Positions 19,755-26,826 of a stretch of DNA of 64,000 nt are shown here, piece after piece. The notes beneath the pieces are model-generated. The model made no database searches, was not told where the DNA came from, and was given only the letters and a program-made list of their open reading frames with translations. Every line of letters begins with the position of its first letter. The first letter of the stretch is position 1. The position numbers were made by a program, and so were the translations under genes. This DNA comes from Lachnospiraceae bacterium. Its GTDB lineage: Bacteria > Bacillota > Clostridia > Lachnospirales > Lachnospiraceae. The stretch lies in the NCBI GenBank assembly GCA_022510605.1, contig JAFLTB010000006.1, forward strand, positions 1-64,000, given 5' to 3'.

Positions 19755-20489
19755 ATGGGTTTTTTTGACATTTTTACCGAAAGAGGTGCAGGAGTAGTCA
19801 ACGATTGGCAGGGAACTTTTCTTGGAAATGCAGCGGGTGCAGCCAATGCGCTTTTAGAGGTTTATGGTACAAAAGAAGCATCGGGAAGCGTTGGACTGGC
19901 AGGAGATGGGATGACGACGCTGTCTTCGCTGGCGACCTTGTTCGGGGGAATTGGAACAGATACAAGCGAAGCGGTAATACCGGATAAGAATGAAAGGAAG
20001 GCTGCAAAAGCAGTAAAATGGATGGATATTGGAGATGGCATACTTGGTCTGTTAGCCAGCGGTGGCAGTATGGCGAATAATATTGGAAAACTGAACGGAG
20101 ACGACAAAGTAATAAACTGGGGCGGCATTGTGAAGGGAGGGGCTGGGGCGCTTCGGGGATTATTAACAGCAGGAAAAGCTCTGTACAAAATATTTGGGAA
20201 ACCCGGGAAGGACATGAGTAAAGCTCAAAAGGCGGAGCAGTGGGCTAGTACCTTCAGTGGTGCGGCCGGAATAGTCAGTGGTGTGGCTGGAGCAGCCTCC
20301 GGAATCCAGGGATTGATGAATAAAGATAACAAAACAGCGAGCCAGGTTTCAGCATGGGCGGCAGGAGCAGGAGCATTGGTGGATTTATTCAAAGCGGGTA
20401 TTGGTACTTATGCCGCAGGACAGAAGAAACCCGTAGAGCAGATGGACTCGTCGCCGCCCACCCCTAACTACACCGAAGGTGCAAACTAG
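19755..20489 (+). CDS. Gly/Ala-rich hydrophobic protein, candidate CIS cargo/effector
   Basis: Alternating small/hydrophobic segments (GAAGIVSGVAGAASGIQGLM; GGIVKGGAGALRGLLTAGKAL); embedded in the CIS locus. Confidence 0.4.
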   Translation: MGFFDIFTERGAGVVNDWQGTFLGNAAGAANALLEVYGTKEASGSVGLAGDGMTTLSSLATLFGGIGTDTSEAVIPDKNERKAAKAVKWMDIGDGILGLLASGGSMANNIGKLNGDDKVINWGGIVKGGAGALRGLLTAGKALYKIFGKPGKDMSKAQKAEQWASTFSGAAGIVSGVAGAASGIQGLMNKDNKTASQVSAWAAGAGALVDLFKAGIGTYAAGQKKPVEQMDSSPPTPNYTEGAN

Positions 20490-20556
20490 TAAGGGATTAT
20501 AATAGACAAGGCAGAAGAACAGCAGAACACATAGTTGAGGATGGAGAATATACATC

Positions 20557-22692
20557 ATGATACGTAAATACAAACTGGGAATCCCGGTAATCTCAGATGC
20601 CCTCTGGATTCCCTCAGAACTTAAAGAACTTTGTAATGGATTTACAGAAAAGTTTGCCATTGTGCAGGCAGAGCGGGGGGCCGGCAAGACGGCGGTAATT
20701 GCCAGAATGGCACTGGACAGTCGGAAAAATGTGTTCTGGTACTCCTTGGATGCCACTGATAATGACAGGGAGATTTTGGGAGAATATGCAGACAAACTTT
20801 TTCAGCAGCTTCCTCTGTATGAGGAGCCGTATCTTGTGCTGGATAATGTGCAGGAGCTGACTTCACCAGAGGTCTGGCAAATGATTCTGTCCGGGCTTTT
20901 GCACGAGAACAGCGGTTTAAGGATTATTTTTATTACCTGCGGGGAAATTCCCAGGGAGTTGATGCCCCTTCTTCTGGCGGGATATGGACGGCTGATTGAG
21001 AAGGATGTGTTTCGCCTGTCTTCTCCGGAAGCAGAGGCATGGCTGGCAGAGAAGTACGGGGTGGAAAAAGAACTGGCAGAGGCAGCGGCGCAGGATATGT
21101 GTGGCTGGGCGCTGGGAATTGCCTGTGTACTGCGGGCTCTGCGTGGGGAAAATAAAATTTCAGTTCCGCTTGACTGGGAGGATGTATTAAATGGTTCCGG
21201 CCTTTCAAAGTATCTGGACGAAATGATATGGAACACATATGAAAAGGAGGAACAAAAACTTCTCATACAGACAGCGGTACTGGGACAATTTTCCTGGGAA
21301 CTGTGCCAAAAGATACTGCCGGAAAATGCCAGTGAAAGTACCTATCAGAGACTGTTGCAAAGAGGGACGTTTTTGCACAGACAGTCGGGAGGGCAGGAAT
21401 ATGAATATGGCCGGATGTTTCGCACCTATCTGCTGAAACGGGCAGGCGGCGCTGACAAAAAAGAGGTCTGCCGGAATGCTGCAGCATACTTTTTGGAACA
21501 GAAAAATTACTGTCAGATGGTACATTATGCCATGCTGGGAGAACAGGAAGAGATGCTGTCCGGGTGTCTGGACAGGCATGGGGATGAATTACTGCGGACA
21601 GACAGAGGGACTTTAGGAAGTATAATAAAATGGCTGGAAGAAAAGGCCGTCACCCTGACGCCGGAAGGATGCGGCATTGCGGCGCAGTATTACTACAGCC
21701 TTGGCACATATAAACGCATGGAATGGTATCTGAACACAGCAGACAGCGCTTTTGGAAAGGAAAATAAATTTGGCTGCTATCGCAGTCTGTACCGCGGTCT
21801 TTTGAAATATAGCGAGGCGGCAGAGCGCTATGAAAAACAAATACGTCATGTACTGTTTCTGTTGCGGGAATCCGGGCTTCCCCTTCCATATCTTCAGAAG
21901 GAGGAGAGGGAGCTTCTGCGGCAGATTACCATACAGGACGAACAGGGCAGGACTGGCCAGGATAAGCAACTTCTGGTACAGTCCTTTGGCAGTTTCAGGG
22001 TTACGGTGTGTGAGGATGGCAGAGAACTGCCCTGGCGTACCAGAAAGGGCAGTGAATTGTTTGCCTATCTGATGGATTTGCAGGGAAAAGCGGTGGGACG
22101 CAGTAAGCTGCTAGATGTGCTGTGGAAGGAAGAGATGCCTGCCAATGCTGTTTCCATGCTCCACAATATGATTTACAATATCCGCAGAGAGCTGTCAGAT
22201 TACCGGTTAGAGGGAATGCTTTCCTATGAAGATAAAAAATACAGAATCCGCATGGACTGTATGGAGTGGGACGGAAGCCGGATTGGACAGTTGACAGAGC
22301 TGGTGGAACAAAAGAATATCCCGGCTCTGCGACAGGTCTGGCAGGAATTTCTCACCTATTGGGGATGTTATCTGGAGGATATGGATAACGACTGGGTCAG
22401 GGAAAAACAGAATTATTATGATGAAATATACAAAAAGGGATGTATGCTGCTGGCGAAGCAGTTTGAAGAGGAGAGCGACTATGCGGTGGCTTCTGAGTAC
22501 TACCAGAATATCCTGAAACTGGACCCCTATTCGGAGGAAGCGGCGGCAGGGATGTTATGCGCATATGGAGAGCAGAGGGAATGGAAAAAGGCAAAGCAGT
22601 TCTATGAAGAGTTTTGCCGACTGTTACAGCAGGACCTTGGGCTGGAGCCGGATGGGGAACTGGTACAGGTATATCATTCCTATCTGAATTAG
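20557..22692 (+). CDS. SARP/BTAD-type transcriptional regulator with N-terminal NTPase
   Basis: QAERGAGKTAVIARMAL P-loop; C-terminal LLVQSFGSFRVTVCEDGRELPWRTRKGSELFAYLM winged helix plus BTAD TPR (LGLEPDGELVQVY). Confidence 0.85.
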   Translation: MIRKYKLGIPVISDALWIPSELKELCNGFTEKFAIVQAERGAGKTAVIARMALDSRKNVFWYSLDATDNDREILGEYADKLFQQLPLYEEPYLVLDNVQELTSPEVWQMILSGLLHENSGLRIIFITCGEIPRELMPLLLAGYGRLIEKDVFRLSSPEAEAWLAEKYGVEKELAEAAAQDMCGWALGIACVLRALRGENKISVPLDWEDVLNGSGLSKYLDEMIWNTYEKEEQKLLIQTAVLGQFSWELCQKILPENASESTYQRLLQRGTFLHRQSGGQEYEYGRMFRTYLLKRAGGADKKEVCRNAAAYFLEQKNYCQMVHYAMLGEQEEMLSGCLDRHGDELLRTDRGTLGSIIKWLEEKAVTLTPEGCGIAAQYYYSLGTYKRMEWYLNTADSAFGKENKFGCYRSLYRGLLKYSEAAERYEKQIRHVLFLLRESGLPLPYLQKEERELLRQITIQDEQGRTGQDKQLLVQSFGSFRVTVCEDGRELPWRTRKGSELFAYLMDLQGKAVGRSKLLDVLWKEEMPANAVSMLHNMIYNIRRELSDYRLEGMLSYEDKKYRIRMDCMEWDGSRIGQLTELVEQKNIPALRQVWQEFLTYWGCYLEDMDNDWVREKQNYYDEIYKKGCMLLAKQFEEESDYAVASEYYQNILKLDPYSEEAAAGMLCAYGEQREWKKAKQFYEEFCRLLQQDLGLEPDGELVQVYHSYLN

Positions 22693-22738
22693 CGGCCCCC
22701 GGCAGGACAGAGAGTATGGTATGCGGAGGAATATGCGG

Positions 22739-23353
22739 ATGGAGTATATGGACAGAGAATATGAGAAAAAAAGGGAAAACTCCTCCGAAGGACTGTTTCA
22801 CCAGTACCAGCCCCAGGAGCGAGAGGAGGGTATGCGGGGGCTTTTACAGGTCAGACAGGAGCAGAATGAAGAGGGCAGGATGCAGGAAATTTTCCGCATG
22901 GGAAATGCCTTTGGAAATGTGTCGCTGGGGGCGAACCAAAAGGGAGAATATACCCTTTTAGTAAATAAGGAGAAGAACTGGCAGGGGCCATCTATGCAGC
23001 GGGAGCAGAGGGAATTAAACCAGCAGCGCTGCTCCGTCTGGAACAGCTGGGCAGGAAAACTGCAGCTTAATTCAGAGAAGGACAGAGTGGGAGCTGCGGC
23101 TTTTCATACCCGGGACAGGGGCATCCGCCCGGTACAGATGCTTCAGGAGATGGAAAAACTGTCAAGGCGGCAGGGCCAGGAAACCCTTCGGGAGCTGCTG
23201 CCTTTTCATGAAAGCGGGGGGACAGGGCAGGGGGAAAAACAGCAGAGCAGTCAGAAGGCTTCTCTTTGGAATACCATGAACCGGGGACTGCGCCGGGCAG
23301 TATTAAAACACGAGGGGAAAGGCAGAAAAGCATTTCTGGAAAAATTTTTTTGA
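22739..23353 (+). CDS. Hypothetical Gln/Glu/Arg-rich protein in CIS locus
   Basis: ORF with no recognised family; start uncertain (22721 or 22739). Confidence 0.5.
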   Translation: MEYMDREYEKKRENSSEGLFHQYQPQEREEGMRGLLQVRQEQNEEGRMQEIFRMGNAFGNVSLGANQKGEYTLLVNKEKNWQGPSMQREQRELNQQRCSVWNSWAGKLQLNSEKDRVGAAAFHTRDRGIRPVQMLQEMEKLSRRQGQETLRELLPFHESGGTGQGEKQQSSQKASLWNTMNRGLRRAVLKHEGKGRKAFLEKFF

Positions 23354-23420
23354 ATTTTTTTCATTGTTTATTAGTTTGTAGAGAGCCCATGGATAAAATA
23401 AGGATACAGTTAAAATTTAC

Positions 23421-23437
23421 TGTTTGCAACAAAACGA
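23421..23437. promoter_or_regulatory. Candidate regulator site upstream of sheath gene
   Basis: TGTTTGCAACAAAACGA resembles the reverse complement of the repeat at 31363-31382. Confidence 0.3.
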
Positions 23438-23493
23438 AACAGAGAGAAGGGAGGAATTTGATTTCATCAAGTATCCGATGAAGTTGAGAATGT

Positions 23494-25293
23494 ATGGCTG
23501 AATACTTATCACCAGGTGTATATGTGGAAGAGTTTGAGTCGGGCTCAAAACCCATGGAGGGTGTGGGGACAAGCACTGCGGGATTTGTGGGACTGGCAGA
23601 GAGGGGCCCGGTAGAAGGGCTTCCACAGCTGGTCACAAATGTATCTGATTTCAGGAGAACCTATGGGGGCTATCTGTCCCGGAATGAGTTTGAGGATTAT
23701 CGTTTCCTTGCCTATGCCGTGGAGAGTTTCTTTGTAAATGGTGGTTCCCGCTGCTTTGTGATGCGTGTGGCGCCAAAGGATGCCAAATGCTCGGAGGGCT
23801 ATGCGCCGTCAAAGGAAAATCCGATGGTAGTATTCTCGGCAAAAAATCCGGGTATATGGGGAGATGATATCCGGATTTCCATTACACCTGCCGCCAAGGC
23901 AAAAACACAGATTCTGGAAATACTGAATACGCCGGAGGGCAAAAAATACCGTGCCAAAAACAGTGCGGGTTTCAATCCTGGCGATGTGGTGGCATTTTTG
24001 GATAAAGGGGAGACAATACATAATAAGGTAGTCAGGAATCAGGATAATATACTGACCTTTGAAAAGGATTTTCCGGACCAGATTGTAGACACCAATCTGC
24101 TTCCGGTAAAGGTGGTTACCACCTGTGAGGTTACTTTGGAGGTTCGCTATCAGGACATTACGGAGACCTACGAAAATGTGTCCTTTAATATTTCCGCTTC
24201 CAACTTTATTGAAAAAATGACGGCAAAGTCTGATTTGATAACCGTTTCTTATAATCCGGCCGATTCTGCCCCTGCCGCAAAAGCAGCGCCAGAGGCAGAG
24301 GGAGATAAAAAGAATGCCAAAAAGTCTGCTCCGGCAGCGGATGAAAAGGCAATTTCGCCGCCGGCAGAACTTCTGGGGGTAAGCGTGGTGTCCCTTACAG
24401 GGGGAAGCAATGGCTCTGTGTCAAATATTTCTGCTGCCGACTTTATCGGGGAGGATAACGGTGCGGGTAAACGAAGTGGCATTCAGGCCTTTGTGGATAA
24501 TGACGTGGTATCCATTATGGCAGTGCCGGGAGTGACAGACCCCAATGTACAGCTGACCCTGGTAGCCCACTGTGAAAATCTCACAAGTCGTTTTGCGGTG
24601 CTGGATATTCCGAGAGATGCCAGGAAGGTGCAGGATGTAGCGGCACACCGTGATATGTTTGATTCGGAATATGCCGCACTGTATCATCCGTGGCTGGAGG
24701 TATTTGACCCGTTGGATAAGAAAAATATTATGATTCCGCCATCCGGAGCAATGCTTGGTATTTATGCGAGAAGTGACAATTCCAGAGGCGTACATAAGGC
24801 GCCGGCCAATGAGGTGGTTCGTGCCTGTGTTGGCCTGGATTGTCAGTTTAATAAGGGAGAACAGGATATTTTGAATCCTAAGGGAGTCAATCTGATTCGT
24901 TCCTTCCCGGGACAGGGCATCCGGGTCTGGGGAGCAAGAACCGTTTCCAGCAATGGAAGCTGGAAATATGTCAATGTGCGCCGCCTGTTTATCTTTATCG
25001 AAGAGTCCATTAAAGCCAATACCAGCTGGGCGGTATTTGAGCCGAATGATGAGACACTATGGGTGCGGGTACAGAGAACCATCAGCGTATTTCTGACCAA
25101 TCTGTGGAGAAACGGCTCTCTGGCAGGCTCTTCACCAGAGGAAGCATTTTTTGTGAATATTGGCAGGAACACGATGAGCCAGGATGATATTGACAACGGA
25201 CGTCTTATCTGTGTCATCGGCGCAGCACCAGTAAAACCGGCAGAATTTGTTATCTTCAGAATTACACAGAAGACCAATGAATCTGCAGAATAA
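23494..25293 (+). CDS. Contractile tail sheath protein
   Basis: MAEYLSPGVYVEEFESGSKPMEGVGTSTAGFVGLAERGP; C-terminal VNVRRLFIFIEESIKANTSWAVFEPND...LWVRVQRTI. Confidence 0.97.
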   Translation: MAEYLSPGVYVEEFESGSKPMEGVGTSTAGFVGLAERGPVEGLPQLVTNVSDFRRTYGGYLSRNEFEDYRFLAYAVESFFVNGGSRCFVMRVAPKDAKCSEGYAPSKENPMVVFSAKNPGIWGDDIRISITPAAKAKTQILEILNTPEGKKYRAKNSAGFNPGDVVAFLDKGETIHNKVVRNQDNILTFEKDFPDQIVDTNLLPVKVVTTCEVTLEVRYQDITETYENVSFNISASNFIEKMTAKSDLITVSYNPADSAPAAKAAPEAEGDKKNAKKSAPAADEKAISPPAELLGVSVVSLTGGSNGSVSNISAADFIGEDNGAGKRSGIQAFVDNDVVSIMAVPGVTDPNVQLTLVAHCENLTSRFAVLDIPRDARKVQDVAAHRDMFDSEYAALYHPWLEVFDPLDKKNIMIPPSGAMLGIYARSDNSRGVHKAPANEVVRACVGLDCQFNKGEQDILNPKGVNLIRSFPGQGIRVWGARTVSSNGSWKYVNVRRLFIFIEESIKANTSWAVFEPNDETLWVRVQRTISVFLTNLWRNGSLAGSSPEEAFFVNIGRNTMSQDDIDNGRLICVIGAAPVKPAEFVIFRITQKTNESAE

Positions 25294-25313
25294 TGAGAGA
25301 GGAGTGAATAGGA

Positions 25314-25739
25314 ATGGCTGGTTATCCACATGGTAGATTCAGATATAAAGTTGAAATTGATGGACTGGATGCAGGCGGATTTTCCGAAGTGACCGGTTTT
25401 GATGCTTCCATTGATGTAATGGAATACAGGGAGGGGGATATGGTTCAGACGCCGATGAAAATCCCGGGTCTGAAAAAGTATGGAAATATCACTCTGAAAC
25501 AGGGCCTGGCAGACTCCATGGTGCTGTATACATGGATTACGGCGGGGGTCAACGGAGCGGTGGAACGAAAGACAATTACAATTACCCTGTTAGATGAGGA
25601 AGAGGCGCCAGCGGCATCATGGCAGGTAATCAATGCCTGGCCTATGAAGTATACTGCTCCGGATTTTAATGCGACCTCCTCTGAGGTGGCGATTGAAACG
25701 CTGGAAATTGCCCATGAGGGAATGACACGGGTTTCATAA
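25314..25739 (+). CDS. CIS tube protein 1 (gp19-like)
   Basis: FRYKVEIDGLDAGGFSEVTGFDASIDVMEYREG...KYGNITLKQGL. Confidence 0.95.
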   Translation: MAGYPHGRFRYKVEIDGLDAGGFSEVTGFDASIDVMEYREGDMVQTPMKIPGLKKYGNITLKQGLADSMVLYTWITAGVNGAVERKTITITLLDEEEAPAASWQVINAWPMKYTAPDFNATSSEVAIETLEIAHEGMTRVS

Positions 25740-25795
25740 CATGATTTTGCAGTATTGGCAACGAGTTGTTTTGTTATATGGAAATGAGGTGGATT

Positions 25796-26167
25796 ATGTC
25801 ATTTGAAACAGAAATTTCATTTACCCTGCCAAAGGGATATGTGGACATGGATGGCAATTTGCACAGGGAAGGTGTGATGCGGTTAGCCAATGCAGGAGAT
25901 GAGATTTTACCCCTGCGTGACCCAAGGGTACAACAGAATCCAGGCTATCTTACCATTATTCTGCTGTCCCGGGTGATTACCAGCCTGGGCACCCTTCCGG
26001 CAGTGGATACCAATATAATTGAAAAATTATATACAATGGATTTGGCGTATTTACAGGATTTGTACCAGAGAATCAATACAATGGAAATGCCGGTATATCA
26101 CGGTGTATGTCCGCATTGCAGTGGGAAGGTGGAAATTCCGGTAAATTTTATGGAGGCCGGCCAATAG
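25796..26167 (+). CDS. T4-type baseplate hub assembly chaperone-like protein
   Basis: Position plus ISFTLPKGYVDMDGNLHREGVMRLANAGDE...VCPHCSGKVEIPVNF; start ATG 25796. Confidence 0.75.
   Translation: MSFETEISFTLPKGYVDMDGNLHREGVMRLANAGDEILPLRDPRVQQNPGYLTIILLSRVITSLGTLPAVDTNIIEKLYTMDLAYLQDLYQRINTMEMPVYHGVCPHCSGKVEIPVNFMEAGQ
26143..26149 (+). promoter_or_regulatory. Candidate -1 frameshift slippery heptamer A AAT TTT
   Basis: In-register X_XXY_YYZ heptamer 10 nt downstream of SD-like AGGTGG (26127-26132); moves into the DUF6760 frame. Confidence 0.5.
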
Positions 26168-26343
26168 AAGCATATCCGGCTGACAAGCTTTACGAGGAAA
26201 TGGCCTTTATCGCATATTATATGCACTGGGGACATGATGACATTATGGGTCTGAGCCATTTAGAGCGTCTGCGGTGGTGTAAGGAGATTTCCCGGATTAA
26301 CAGTAAATTGAATCAGGAACCGGAAAACGCATTTGAGTTATAA
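26149..26343 (+). CDS. DUF6760 CIS-associated small protein (possibly made as a frameshift extension of the preceding ORF)
   Basis: GGRPIEAYPADKLYEEMAFIAYYMHWGHDDIMGLSHLERLRWCKEISRINSKLN matches DUF6760 style; no well-placed start codon. Confidence 0.8.
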   Translation, partial: YGGRPIEAYPADKLYEEMAFIAYYMHWGHDDIMGLSHLERLRWCKEISRINSKLNQEPENAFEL

Positions 26344-26367
26344 AAAATCGCAGTATGGAGGCGGGGT

Positions 26368-26805
26368 ATGGCAGGAGCAGGCCGGAAGGAAGACAAATAT
26401 CTCACAAATTATACATTTGAGGTACAGCTTGGCCTTTTATCAAAATATAGCTTTTCCAAAATTTCTAATATTTCATCGCAGATTGAATATGAGGTGATTG
26501 GTGATGGAGGAAACAATGACACCATGAATATGTTTGAAAAACCAAAACGCAGACCAGATACCATTGTGTTTGAAAGGGGCCTGAAAAAAGGACTTGATGC
26601 CCCGATGATGTTCGCAATTGAGGGGCTGAAGATTGACAATATTATGATTCTGGTCAAGAAAGGCACTACGACGGAGCGGACGTTTTTTATCGAACATGGC
26701 ATTATTACCAAGGTGAGTTATACAGATTTGGATGCAGGCCGCGGAGAAATTTTAATTAAAAGAATGGAGATGCAGCATACCGGCATTATAGAAATGCCGG
26801 GATAG
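26368..26805 (+). CDS. CIS tube protein 2
   Basis: Tube fold style; YTDLDAGRGEILIKRMEMQHTGI; follows DUF6760. Confidence 0.85.
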   Translation: MAGAGRKEDKYLTNYTFEVQLGLLSKYSFSKISNISSQIEYEVIGDGGNNDTMNMFEKPKRRPDTIVFERGLKKGLDAPMMFAIEGLKIDNIMILVKKGTTTERTFFIEHGIITKVSYTDLDAGRGEILIKRMEMQHTGIIEMPG

Positions 26806-26826
26806 CATGCAGGAGCAGGTGTTTCT

